Source: Thiofaba sp039822285 (GTDB lineage: Bacteria > Pseudomonadota > Gammaproteobacteria > Halothiobacillales > Halothiobacillaceae). From it: a stretch of 64,000 nt of DNA. The position numbers were made by a program, and so were the translations under genes. Below, piece by piece: positions 17,775 to 26,716 of this stretch (position 1 is its first letter; each line of letters begins with the position of its first letter). The notes below the pieces were generated by a model that saw only the letters and a program-made list of their open reading frames with translations, was not told the origin of the DNA and did no database searches. The stretch is taken from assembly GCF_039822285.1 (NCBI RefSeq), contig NZ_JBAJEY010000003.1, positions 1 through 64,000 on the forward strand. Reading direction: 5' to 3'.

Positions 17775-19105
17775 GAAGGATCTCTCTGTTGGGGACGGGC
17801 CTGCGCGTTGAGCTGCCGCAGGTGAAGGAGCTTTTCGCGCAGCTTGATCTCCAGGCCGCGCTCCACCGGCTGATAGTACTGCCTTCCCACCAACGCGTCA
17901 GGCAGGTAGACCTCACCGGCGGCAAAGGCCTCCGGCTCGTCGTGCGCGTAGCGGTAGCCCTTGCCGTAGTCGAACTGTTTCATCAGCCTGGTGGGGGCAT
18001 TGCGCAGGTGCATGGGCACCTCCAGGCTGCCTTGCTCGCGCGCATCCTTCATCGCCGCCTTGAAGGCCATGTAAACGGCGTTGCTCTTGGGGGCGAGGGC
18101 CAGGTAGAGGGTGGCCTGGGCCAGGGCCAGCTCCCCCTCGGGACTGCCCAGGCGCTGGTAGGCCTCCCAGGCCTCCAGGGTCAGGCCGAGGGCACGGGGG
18201 TCGGCATTGCCGATGTCCTCGGAGGCCACCCGTACCAGGCGGCGGGCGATGTACTCGGGATCGGCCCCGCCGTCCAGCATGCGCGCAAGCCAGTAGAGCG
18301 CGGCATCCGGATCGGAACCTCGCAACGACTTGTGCAGCACCGAGATCTGGTCATAGAAGTAGTCCCCGCCGTGATCGAAACGGCGCGGGGCCTGCTCGGC
18401 CACCTGCTCCAGCACCGCGTCGTCGATCACGCCATGCTCGGCAAGGTCGGCCGCCATCTCCAGCATGTTGAGGGCGCGCCGCGCATCGCCGTCGGCGGCG
18501 TGGGCCAGCCTGAGCAGGGCCGCATCGGAGGCCGAAAGACCGCGTTCGCCAAGACCGCGCTCGCGGTCATCCAGCGCCCGGCGCAGCAGGCTGGCCAGTG
18601 CCTGGGCATCCAGCGGCTTGAGCACGTAGGTGCGCAGGCGGGAGAGCAAGGCGTTGTTGAGGGCGAAGGAGGGATTCTCCGTGGTCGCCCCCACCAGCGC
18701 GATCACGCCCGCCTCGACGTGCGGCAGGAAGGCGTCCTGCTGGGCCTTGTTGAAACGGTGCACCTCGTCGACGAACAGCAGGGTCGGGCGCCCCTCCTCG
18801 GCCGCGATCCGCTTGGCCTCTTCCACGGCCTCGCGCACCTCCTTGACCCCGGCCAGTACGGCGGAGAGGGTGAGAAAACGCGCGTTGACGCTGTCGGCGA
18901 TCAGGCGGGCCAGGGTGGTCTTGCCGGTGCCAGGCGGCCCCCAGAACAGCATGGAATGCAGATGGCCGGCTTCCAGGGCACGGCGCAAGGGGCGCCCCGG
19001 ATCGAGCAGATGGCGCTGGCCGACCACCTCGTCCAAGGTGCGCGGCCGCATGCGGTCGGCGAGCGGACGCCAAGGCGGGGCGTCCTGACTGAACAGATCC
19101 GCCAT
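17771..19105 (-). CDS. rarA: Replication-associated recombination protein A (AAA+ ATPase)
   Basis: RarA (MgsA) is an AAA+ ATPase acting at stalled replication forks, related to clamp-loader subunits. The 444-residue protein has Walker A GPPGTGKTTLA, Walker B LLFVDEVHRFNKAQQD, sensor ATTENPSF, and the C-terminal tetramerisation domain (SNAVYMAFKAAMKDAREQGSLEVPMHLRNAPTRLMK, then YRYAHDEPEAF). Its start is 3 bp after lolA, in the conserved ftsK-lolA-rarA order. It overlaps the cytochrome c' start by 4 bp. Confidence 0.96.
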   Translation of the reverse strand: MADLFSQDAPPWRPLADRMRPRTLDEVVGQRHLLDPGRPLRRALEAGHLHSMLFWGPPGTGKTTLARLIADSVNARFLTLSAVLAGVKEVREAVEEAKRIAAEEGRPTLLFVDEVHRFNKAQQDAFLPHVEAGVIALVGATTENPSFALNNALLSRLRTYVLKPLDAQALASLLRRALDDRERGLGERGLSASDAALLRLAHAADGDARRALNMLEMAADLAEHGVIDDAVLEQVAEQAPRRFDHGGDYFYDQISVLHKSLRGSDPDAALYWLARMLDGGADPEYIARRLVRVASEDIGNADPRALGLTLEAWEAYQRLGSPEGELALAQATLYLALAPKSNAVYMAFKAAMKDAREQGSLEVPMHLRNAPTRLMKQFDYGKGYRYAHDEPEAFAAGEVYLPDALVGRQYYQPVERGLEIKLREKLLHLRQLNAQARPQQRDPS

Positions 19106-19108
19106 GCG

Positions 19109-19726
19109 TTACTTCAAGGCCCGCACCACGTCCACGCCAGGGGGCGGGGTGAAGCGGAAGCGCTCCTCCGCAAGCTTGGGGTTCAGGCGCATGGCGGAGA
19201 ACTCGATCAGGGTGATCTGCCCGAAGGCGTCGGTCAGTTGCATGCGGGCGAGCATCCGGTCCTTGAACGCGAACTTGACCTCGCGGAAGTCCGCCCCCTC
19301 CCCGCGCGGCTTGAGCTCCACCCAGTCCATGCCCTTGTCCGGGGCCAGCTCGGTGAGGATGAAGTCCTGATCCAGCGGCCGGTTTTCCATCAGCAGCATG
19401 ATGGGGGCCTGGCCGAGGGCCTGACGCAGGGGCTTTTCGGTCGCCTGATCGAGGTCCTGATCAAAGATCCACAACGAGGTGCCATCGGCCACCAGCTCCT
19501 GGTGATAGGGCTCGCTGTACACCCAACGGAAGCGGCCCGGGCGTGCAAGCTCCAGGGTGCCGCTGGCGCGCTGGGTCTCCCGGCGATCGGCGTTGTACTG
19601 GATCTGGACGAACTGGCCCTGCAGGGTCTTCATCTCCTTGAGGAAGCCGTCGAGGCTGTCGAGTCCGGCGCCCGCCTGGGCCAGAAGGGGAAGCGAGGCG
19701 ATGAGCAGAACGATCCAACGAAGCAT
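19109..19726 (-). CDS. lolA: Outer-membrane lipoprotein carrier protein LolA
   Basis: LolA is the periplasmic shuttle that carries lipoproteins from LolCDE to LolB. The start at 19726 gives a signal peptide (MLRWIVLLIASLPLLAQA) and a 205-residue precursor. Family features are LDSLDGFLKEMKTLQGQFVQ, GTLELARPGRFRWVYSEPYHQELVADG and a C-terminal FRFTPPPGVDVV. Codons further upstream read through the ftsK-lolA gap and lack a signal peptide. It lies 64 bp after ftsK and 3 bp before rarA. Confidence 0.95.
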   Translation of the reverse strand: MLRWIVLLIASLPLLAQAGAGLDSLDGFLKEMKTLQGQFVQIQYNADRRETQRASGTLELARPGRFRWVYSEPYHQELVADGTSLWIFDQDLDQATEKPLRQALGQAPIMLLMENRPLDQDFILTELAPDKGMDWVELKPRGEGADFREVKFAFKDRMLARMQLTDAFGQITLIEFSAMRLNPKLAEERFRFTPPPGVDVVRALK

Positions 19727-19790
19727 GGGGGATTTCCGGTAGAAAATACGGTGGCTTGGACGCCGGGTCAGGAGGTACGGTTCAATCGCA

Positions 19791-22217
19791 TCACTCACGC
19801 GCCGGCACCAGCACCTCGCGCTGGCCATTGGCCTGGAGGGGACCGACGACGCCGGCACGCTCCATGTCCTCCATCAGCCGTGCCGAGCGGTTGTAGCCGA
19901 TCTTGAGCCGGCGCTGCACGTAGGAGATGGAGGCCTTGCGCGATTCGAGCACGATGGCGACCGCCTGATCGTAGAGCGGATCGCTCTCGCCCCCCTCACC
20001 CTCCCCGCCAGGTGCGGGCTTTTCGCCCGGCAGGGTGACGGACTGCTCCTCCAGCACGCCCTCGATGTAGCGCGGCTCGCCCGTCGCCTTGAGCGCCTCG
20101 ACCACGGCGTGCACCTCCTGGTCGGAGACGAAGGCCCCGTGCACGCGCATGGGCAGGCCGGTGCCTGGAGGAAGAAAGAGCATGTCGCCATGGCCCAGAA
20201 GGGCCTCGGCGCCCATCTGGTCGAGGATGGTGCGCGAGTCGATCTTGCTCGAGACCTGGAAGGCGATGCGGGTCGGGATATTGGCCTTGATCAGGCCGGT
20301 GATCACGTCCACCGACGGGCGCTGGGTGGCGACGATCAGGTGGATGCCGGCCGCGCGCGCCTTCTGCGCGATGCGCGCGATCAGCTCCTCCACCTTCTTG
20401 CCGACCACCATGATCATGTCGGCGAACTCGTCGACCACGATCACGATGTACGGCAGGGGCTCGAGTTCGGGCGGAGGAAGATCCGGGTCAAGCGCCTCGG
20501 CATGGTTGTAGAGCGGATCCGTGATCGGCTGGCCGGACTCGCGCGCCTCGCGCACCTTCTTGTTGAACCCGGCGAGGTTGCGCACCCCGAGCGCCGCCAT
20601 CAGGCGGTAACGGCGCTCCATCTCGCCCACCGCCCAGCGCAGGGCGTTGGCCGCCTCCTTCATGTCGGTCACCACCGGCGCCAACAGGTGGGGGATGCCC
20701 TCGTAGATGGAAAGTTCGAGCATCTTCGGGTCGATCAGAATCAGGCGCACCTCATCCGCGGTGGCCTTGAACAACATCGACAACAGCATGGCGTTCACGC
20801 CGACCGATTTGCCCGAGCCGGTGGTCCCCGCCACCAGCAGGTGCGGCATGCGGGCAAGGTCGGCACAGATCGGCTCACCGGCGATGTCTTTGCCGAGCGC
20901 CAGGGTGAGCGGCGATACCGCATCGCGGTAGGGCTTGGAATTGATGATCTCCGAGAACGCGATCACCTCGCGCTGGGCGTTCGGCACCTCGAGACCTACG
21001 GTCGACTTGCCCGGAATGACCTCCACCACCCGCACGCTGATCATCGCCAGGCTTCGGGCGAGATCCTTGGCCAGGTTGCTGATCTGGCTGACCTTCACCC
21101 CAGCGGCGGGCTCCAACTCGAAACGGGTGATCACGGGGCCGGGCTGAGCGGCCACCACGCGCGCCTGCACCCCGAATTCCTGCAAGCGTTCCTCGATCAG
21201 GCGCGACATGGCCTGCAGGGTCTCGACACTGTATCCACCGATGCGCGGGCGCGGCGGGTCGAGCAGACTGACGTCCGGCAGGGTCCCGCCCGTGGTGCCA
21301 CGGGCGGGTGTCGGACGAGCGCGGCGTGGCTGGGGACGCGGTTCGGGGGAGGACTCCACCGGCGGGGTCCTGGCGGTCCGGACCTCCGGGCTGGGATCCA
21401 TCTCGGCCGCAGCAGGCGACGCCTCCCACGACAAGGGATCCGCGGAGGGGGCAGAGACTTGCCGAGATTCGACCATGGCAGGCACGCCCCGGCTTGGCGC
21501 CTGGGACTCGAAGCCGGCGGGAGCCGTCCTCGCTTCTGACCGTGCCGACCAGCGCTCCGGGATCGCCAGCAGCCAGCCGCCGATCAACTCGAACAAAGCC
21601 AACCAGGAAAAGCCGCTGAACAGGGTGAAGCCGGAGAACAGCAGGGCGAGCAGGACCACCGTCCCACCCGCAAGGCCGAGCAGACTAGCCACGCTCATGC
21701 CCACCATCCGGCCGAGCACCCCGCCGCCCCCCATCGAGACCTCGGCTTGGGGACCAAGCAAGTGCAGGGAACACAGCGCGGCGGCCGCGAGCCAGGCCAG
21801 CACGAAACCGACCGCGCGGACCGCCAGCCACTTGCGCGAAAACAGTCCATCCTCGCGGCGGCCGCGATAGACCAGCCAGCCGGCCACCAGCAAGCCGACG
21901 GGGACCGCATAGGCGCCGTATCCCCCAAGATAGATCAAAAGGTCGGCAAGCCAGGCGCCCAGCCAGCCGCCGAGGTTGCGTGGCTCGTTGCTACTCGAGG
22001 CCTGCGACCAGCCAGGATCGCGCACGTCATAGGAGGCCAGCGCGAGCAGCAGGAAGATGGCTGCTGCGAGCATCAGGTAGAACAGCCCCTCCCGCAGACT
22101 GCGCCCGATATGCACAGTCAGCGTGGTGGATGAGCGCGATGAAGATGGATGGGCCTGTTTCAAACGGCTACGCGCCTTGTGGGCGAATGACTGCGGAAGA
22201 TTGTCCGCATTATACAT
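19791..22217 (-). CDS. ftsK: DNA translocase FtsK
   Basis: FtsK couples division to chromosome segregation, pumping DNA and activating XerCD at dif. The 808-residue protein has four N-terminal transmembrane helices (about residues 45-220), a short Pro/Arg-rich linker (residues 220-330), the RecA-like motor with Walker A GTTGSGKSVGVNAM and Walker B YIVIVVDEFADMIMV, and a C-terminal gamma winged helix (DPLYDQAVAIVLESRKASISYVQRRLKIGYNRSARLME). The start at 22217 is the best-placed ATG; its first codons overlap a TATAAT-like sequence, so a later start such as a GTG near residue 35 is possible. The linker is short compared with E. coli FtsK. Confidence 0.95.
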   Translation of the reverse strand: MYNADNLPQSFAHKARSRLKQAHPSSSRSSTTLTVHIGRSLREGLFYLMLAAAIFLLLALASYDVRDPGWSQASSSNEPRNLGGWLGAWLADLLIYLGGYGAYAVPVGLLVAGWLVYRGRREDGLFSRKWLAVRAVGFVLAWLAAAALCSLHLLGPQAEVSMGGGGVLGRMVGMSVASLLGLAGGTVVLLALLFSGFTLFSGFSWLALFELIGGWLLAIPERWSARSEARTAPAGFESQAPSRGVPAMVESRQVSAPSADPLSWEASPAAAEMDPSPEVRTARTPPVESSPEPRPQPRRARPTPARGTTGGTLPDVSLLDPPRPRIGGYSVETLQAMSRLIEERLQEFGVQARVVAAQPGPVITRFELEPAAGVKVSQISNLAKDLARSLAMISVRVVEVIPGKSTVGLEVPNAQREVIAFSEIINSKPYRDAVSPLTLALGKDIAGEPICADLARMPHLLVAGTTGSGKSVGVNAMLLSMLFKATADEVRLILIDPKMLELSIYEGIPHLLAPVVTDMKEAANALRWAVGEMERRYRLMAALGVRNLAGFNKKVREARESGQPITDPLYNHAEALDPDLPPPELEPLPYIVIVVDEFADMIMVVGKKVEELIARIAQKARAAGIHLIVATQRPSVDVITGLIKANIPTRIAFQVSSKIDSRTILDQMGAEALLGHGDMLFLPPGTGLPMRVHGAFVSDQEVHAVVEALKATGEPRYIEGVLEEQSVTLPGEKPAPGGEGEGGESDPLYDQAVAIVLESRKASISYVQRRLKIGYNRSARLMEDMERAGVVGPLQANGQREVLVPARE

Positions 22218-22280
22218 CCCCCACGAGCGCCCGCCCCGCCGAAAGCAGCACATCCCCCTCCCTGACGCGTCGGCGGGGCA

Positions 22281-22308
22281 TTCAAAGCGCGTCAAATACC
22301 TATATAAT
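22281..22308 (+). promoter_or_regulatory. Sigma-70 promoter of the pal-like gene
   Basis: TTCAAA (22281-22286) and a perfect TATAAT (22303-22308), separated by 16 bp. Transcription would start near 22315 and give a leader of about 75 bases before the lipoprotein gene at 22390. It lies in the divergent gap between ftsK and this gene. Confidence 0.7.
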
Positions 22309-22389
22309 TTGGCGCCTATTCGGCCGGACCACCGGCCAACGTCAACGGCTTTTTCCTAACCCCTCCCATCGAGACCTGGTATTTCAAAC

Positions 22390-22902
22390 ATGAACAAGGT
22401 GAAACTTTCCGTCGCCCTGCTGGCTGCCCTGACCGTAGCCGCCTGTAGCTCGACCCCGGAGAAAGAAGCTGGCGCCGCAGGCGCCATGAATGGCGCAGGC
22501 GCGTCCACCGCCGGCATCGGCGCAGGCGGCTATGACGAGAGCGCCCTGTACGCTGGCAAGCCGGCCCAGGCCAACTCTGTGGTCTACTTTGACTACGACA
22601 GCTTCGCCGTCGGCGAGAAATATCGCGTGATGCTGCGCGAACACGCCGCCTTCCTGGCCGGCAACCCGAAGCGCCAGGTCACCGTCGAGGCCCACGCCGA
22701 CGAGCGCGGCAGCAACGAATACAACGTGGCCCTGAGCGAGAAGCGCGGCAACGCCGTGCGCGACATGCTGGTCCTGCAGGGCGCCGCCGCCGAGCAGATC
22801 TCCGTGGTCGCCTATGGCGAAGAGAAGCCGGTGTGCGATCAGCACAACGAGTCCTGCTACGCCCAGAACCGCCGCGCCGAGCTGGTCTACGGCAGCCGCT
22901 GA
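22390..22902 (+). CDS. pal: Peptidoglycan-associated OmpA-family lipoprotein (Pal-like)
   Basis: Pal anchors the outer membrane to peptidoglycan and works with Tol proteins in cell constriction. The 170-residue precursor has a lipobox ending at Cys19 (LTVAAC), a Gly/Ala-rich linker, and an OmpA-like domain (about residues 62-168) with VYFDYDSFAVGEKY, VTVEAHADERGSNEYNVALSEKRG and QNRRAELVYG, the usual peptidoglycan-binding signature. It also has the CDQHNESCYAQNRRAE stretch with two Cys that could form a disulfide, common in Pal. Unusually, no tolQRAB or cpoB genes adjoin it; it stands alone between ftsK and tadA with its own promoter and terminator. A Pal paralogue is therefore possible. Confidence 0.85.
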   Translation: MNKVKLSVALLAALTVAACSSTPEKEAGAAGAMNGAGASTAGIGAGGYDESALYAGKPAQANSVVYFDYDSFAVGEKYRVMLREHAAFLAGNPKRQVTVEAHADERGSNEYNVALSEKRGNAVRDMLVLQGAAAEQISVVAYGEEKPVCDQHNESCYAQNRRAELVYGSR

Positions 22903-22942
22903 TCTTCATGACAGGCGGGGCCGAGCGCCCCGCTGCGCTACG

Positions 22943-22973
22943 AAAAAGGCCCATGCTTGCATGGGCCTTTTTT
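22943..22973. terminator. Bidirectional Rho-independent terminator between pal and tadA
   Basis: AAAAGGCCCATGC (22944-22956) pairs with GCATGGGCCTTTT (22959-22971), flanked by an A-run on the left and a T-run on the right. It can terminate the pal-like gene (plus) and tadA (minus), which converge here. Confidence 0.9.
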
Positions 22974-22980
22974 CATGGGT

Positions 22981-23448
22981 TCACGGCGAACGGCGGGACT
23001 CCGCACGTCGGCGGCGGAAGAAGGTGCGCAACAGCTCGGCAGCGGGTTCGGCCATGACCCCGCCATCCACGATCAGCCGATGGTTATGGCTGGGGTGATG
23101 GGCAAGATCCAAGGCCCCGCCACAGGCCCCGGTCTTGGGGTCTGACGCGCCAAACACCACCCGCTCCACCCGCGCGTGGATCATCGCCCCAACACACATC
23201 GGGCAGGGTTCGAGAGTCACATACAAGGTGGTGCCGGGCAGGCGGTAGTTGCCCAACCGCTCAGAGGCGTCGCGCAGGGCTTGGATCTCGGCATGCGCCG
23301 TCGGGTCGTTGGCACCGATGGGGCGGTTCCAACCCTCCCCGACCAGCAAGCCCTCCCTGACCAGCACCGCCCCCACCGGCACCTCGCCCTCGGCCTCCGC
23401 CCGGCGGGCAAGCTCCAAGGCCTGATCCATCCAGTAGGTATCAGACAT
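22981..23448 (-). CDS. tadA: tRNA adenosine(34) deaminase TadA
   Basis: TadA deaminates A34 to inosine in tRNA-Arg(ACG), an essential function. The 155-residue protein has the zinc-deaminase motifs TAHAEIQAL (His ligand and catalytic Glu) and PCPMCVGAMIHARV (two Cys ligands). The ATG at 23448 is separated by a single base from the stop of the upstream restriction-modification gene, so tadA may now depend on transcription through that gene or on a promoter inside it. In many gammaproteobacteria tadA directly follows guaA. Confidence 0.95.
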   Translation of the reverse strand: MSDTYWMDQALELARRAEAEGEVPVGAVLVREGLLVGEGWNRPIGANDPTAHAEIQALRDASERLGNYRLPGTTLYVTLEPCPMCVGAMIHARVERVVFGASDPKTGACGGALDLAHHPSHNHRLIVDGGVMAEPAAELLRTFFRRRRAESRRSP

Positions 23449-23449
23449 C

Positions 23450-26400
23450 TCAGATACCAGTTAGTCTACGCCGCGCGATTTCCTCTTCGATGATGTTTGA
23501 GGCAGCGTTACGAACCTTTGCAACAATCTGAGCCCGAACCTTGAAATCGTTTTCTTGGTGAGCTTGTTTCACAAGTTCATAAAGCAGATTATGATCTTTA
23601 GAGTTCGCATCATAAGCTGGCAAATTTACATGCTTGAAGATGTCGCCAATGTTAGTCGACACGATGTGTGCCTCGATCATCTCTTTAACGATCTCTGAGT
23701 GCAACAAGCCGCACAAGTAGTAGGCAGGTTCCGGCGTATAGAAGTCAGCGAAGTAAAGCTTGTGGTCGGGCACATATACTCGATCCCCGTAGCCAGGTAC
23801 GATACCTGACTCAACAACAGCCGCCGAGAAGTCTCCTGTCATCTCGGCCCAAATTACCTTATAGGGGGCGAAAGTGTAGTCACCTACATTATAGATCGCG
23901 AAGAATGGGGCTCCTTTCATGCGAGTCCTAAATGTGGATCGGGATTCCAGAAAAGCCTTGTACGCACTGAAGAAGTTAAAAGTCTTGGCGTTATTGTTAG
24001 CATTATAGCGTTCCGCAGCATCTTTGAGCGAATTGCGGTCTATGCCCTTGTTGGGAACGAAAGCGTACAGGTTGTTCTCGGGCTGGAAGTAGCAGTGGTG
24101 CAAGTCCCCTGCCCCCTTCGCGAGTGGGAACAAGCTCTCGGCCTCGACCCAAAAGTCGCGGGGCTGGCCCAAGTTGGTCTTGCCTTCGTGTGGGCGTGTA
24201 CGAACCTTGACCATCTGAGTGCTTGGATTCGAGTCGATCACCTCGACGAAGTAAACCCCATTGAGGTCAGTCGTAATGCCCTTCCTTCCATTGACCCAAG
24301 TCGAAGCTCCAAATAACGGCTGGTAAGCGGCAAAGTGACCGGGCTTCATGATGGCCCAAGGCGCACCCTCGATTGTCTGCGAAACAGGGTTGGCCTCCAT
24401 CTGGACCACGTCGACAAGCTTCATCACCTGATCAAGGCGCAAGCGAGGATTGATAGCCTTCGAGCGAGCAACTTGACCACTGCGCCCCATCTTCAGGTTG
24501 CCAGCAACATCCGTTTTTGGCTTACCGAGCCAAACCCGATAATCCAACGGATAATCGATCTGTACCTCCTTCTTCTTCGCAAAAAGCGCCACAGCTGTCT
24601 TGTTGGCTGCTTCTGGGAAGGGTTTTAGATCCTTCAGATCGTGAACCGATATCGGCACCAAACGGTCGCTCGCGTTAATGCGGAAACGTCGGAAGCCCTG
24701 CGATGAAGGGGATTGGAAAACCGTCTGCGTGATGACGAACACCAACCGACCATCATCGACCAGCCACTTGTCGGCTGTTGTGTAGGTGATGATGGCAGAG
24801 ATATCCAACTCGTTGCCGCCGTGGAACTTGGTGTCCGAAAAGATTGCGTACTTCTCGCAAGTCGGCTTGGCTCGGTTTCGGTACGTCTCGGGCAGGTTTG
24901 ACCAGCGTACCCAAGGCGGGTTTCCGATGATTGCATCGAACTGCCCAGCAGTGGCTGACCAAAAGAAGTTGCGCACGATCCTAAACCAGATGCCATTCCA
25001 ATTTTGTCGGTGCAAGGCGAGCACTTGGTCATAGGTCAGCTTGAGATGGTCATGCCACTCGTCGACCTGTTCCATGGTGAGGATGCGAGCCTTTACCAAC
25101 GCATCGGCGACAGTCGTATACTCCGAATCTTTCTCGACCTCTTCGCCCATAAGCTGGAACACTTTGTCCAGTAATATGCGATCACGGACCAGGTCGCTGG
25201 GGAGAACGACTTGAAGGTTAGCGTGCTGGCTCCCGATACTGTACTCAATAACCTTCTGGTGACCGTCCGGATGGGGGGCTGGTGAATACACCGCATCAGC
25301 CAGTAGCACAGGAATCTCTACGTCCTTGCCCTTGCACTGCTGTAATAGGTCAGCAATCGCAATCAGGAAGTTCACGCGAGACGACTGCACAGCGAGGGGA
25401 TTAAGATCAAAGCCCCAGACTGTGGTCGTCAGCATGTCCACGGTCTGCTCGGCAGTCCAGCCCGCCTCAAGAGCTGCGCCACGCTTCTGTTCGATGACCT
25501 CCAGAAGGAACGATCCCGAACCGCATGTTGGATCAAGTAGGCGAGCAGAAAGCCACTTCTCCATCTTGTATTCGAGCATGGCTACGGAGTGCTCGACCAG
25601 CCAATCGGGCGTGTAGAACTCTCCCAGGCTCTTGCGTAACTCCTCCGGCACCAAGTCTTGGTAGAAATCACGTAGGACATCGCGTGATCGATCAGTTTTC
25701 TTAATCGCGTCGAAGCGATAAACGGAAAGCTGGGCCAGCAGCGAGCGAATCGCCAGACACAGCGACGTGCGGATGCACTTCTTGGTTGCAGCGTCCAGAT
25801 ACCAGCTAAAGATGGCTTCTTCAACGAAGCCACGTAACCCCACCGCGTTGAAAAATCCACCGTTCTCAACATCCGACCTCAGGGCACGGATCAGATCCAT
25901 ATCCGACTCAACAGCCAACAGCCCGTGAATCAGTGACGCGCTGGACGCCATGCCGTGCGCGGCCACGAGCTCAGCTGCAATCAGCTTTATCAGCAACGAA
26001 TGAAAAGTGTGGGTGACAAAGAGCTTGGCAGGCAGGTCAATTTCATCCGGGCCTGCGAAATCAAAGCCCAACGATCCGTTAATCTTTTTGCGCTGTTGGA
26101 TGCTCAGGTCGGCGGCCTGCCCGTACAGTGCTGACCACTCCTCGAAAAGCATCTTGATTTTACGATTACCCGGCTTTTTCAGTGCATCTGCCAGTGCATT
26201 GGACAGTTCCTGCATTAACTCGCGACCTGTATTGGACTGGTGCCCGAAGTCCTCGATTAGATTCTCGGATGTGATCGCTCGCCGGAAATTGGCCCGCAGC
26301 GCTTCCACCACCATCCTGAAGGTAATAATCGAAAACGGCATCAGCGGCTGGTGGACGATCTTTCCATCCTGCACTTGTGCGAAGCTCACATGCTCACCAT

Positions 26401-26716
26401 CGATGGCGATACCGATGTAGTCCTTCTCGTCCAGACCTTGCTCGGATGCTAACTTGCGGATGTACTTCAAGAGACGGCCATCGGTCGCTTCTACAAACTT
26501 GGGGCTCGTCGCGCTGCCTTTGAAAAGGCCAGGGCCTTTGAACTCGATGACAACATTGTTGTAGCTGGAGTCACGCTTGGCTCGCTCGGCATCCAGGTCG
26601 ATCTGCAAAGCCTCTTCGAGCCCCTTCATCCAGGCGTGGCGCACCTCCTCCTCGTTGCACCAGTTATTTCGGCGTCGGTTGATGAGGTCATAGCCATTCT
26701 TGATATTGGCGTCCAT
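23450..26716 (-). CDS. Type IIG-like restriction-modification enzyme (N6-adenine methyltransferase)
   Basis: A 1088-residue single-polypeptide enzyme. The N terminus (about residues 20-65) carries NNVVIEFKGPG with Glu58-x-Lys60, a plausible PD-(D/E)xK nuclease core with acidic residues before it. A helical connector follows. The methyltransferase domain has motif X GEFYTP (365-370), motif I LLDPTCGSGSFLLEV (394-407), an acidic motif II WGFDLNPLAV (434-443) and motif IV IIGNPPW (596-602), the gamma-class N6-adenine order. The C-terminal part (from about 780) would be the target-recognition region. The gene is visibly more AT-rich than its neighbours and separates guaA from tadA, suggesting horizontal acquisition. 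No partner R, S or BREX gene is adjacent. A BREX PglX-like methylase is an alternative, but the ExK motif favours Type IIG/IIL. Confidence 0.8.
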   Translation of the reverse strand: MDANIKNGYDLINRRRNNWCNEEEVRHAWMKGLEEALQIDLDAERAKRDSSYNNVVIEFKGPGLFKGSATSPKFVEATDGRLLKYIRKLASEQGLDEKDYIGIAIDGEHVSFAQVQDGKIVHQPLMPFSIITFRMVVEALRANFRRAITSENLIEDFGHQSNTGRELMQELSNALADALKKPGNRKIKMLFEEWSALYGQAADLSIQQRKKINGSLGFDFAGPDEIDLPAKLFVTHTFHSLLIKLIAAELVAAHGMASSASLIHGLLAVESDMDLIRALRSDVENGGFFNAVGLRGFVEEAIFSWYLDAATKKCIRTSLCLAIRSLLAQLSVYRFDAIKKTDRSRDVLRDFYQDLVPEELRKSLGEFYTPDWLVEHSVAMLEYKMEKWLSARLLDPTCGSGSFLLEVIEQKRGAALEAGWTAEQTVDMLTTTVWGFDLNPLAVQSSRVNFLIAIADLLQQCKGKDVEIPVLLADAVYSPAPHPDGHQKVIEYSIGSQHANLQVVLPSDLVRDRILLDKVFQLMGEEVEKDSEYTTVADALVKARILTMEQVDEWHDHLKLTYDQVLALHRQNWNGIWFRIVRNFFWSATAGQFDAIIGNPPWVRWSNLPETYRNRAKPTCEKYAIFSDTKFHGGNELDISAIITYTTADKWLVDDGRLVFVITQTVFQSPSSQGFRRFRINASDRLVPISVHDLKDLKPFPEAANKTAVALFAKKKEVQIDYPLDYRVWLGKPKTDVAGNLKMGRSGQVARSKAINPRLRLDQVMKLVDVVQMEANPVSQTIEGAPWAIMKPGHFAAYQPLFGASTWVNGRKGITTDLNGVYFVEVIDSNPSTQMVKVRTRPHEGKTNLGQPRDFWVEAESLFPLAKGAGDLHHCYFQPENNLYAFVPNKGIDRNSLKDAAERYNANNNAKTFNFFSAYKAFLESRSTFRTRMKGAPFFAIYNVGDYTFAPYKVIWAEMTGDFSAAVVESGIVPGYGDRVYVPDHKLYFADFYTPEPAYYLCGLLHSEIVKEMIEAHIVSTNIGDIFKHVNLPAYDANSKDHNLLYELVKQAHQENDFKVRAQIVAKVRNAASNIIEEEIARRRLTGI

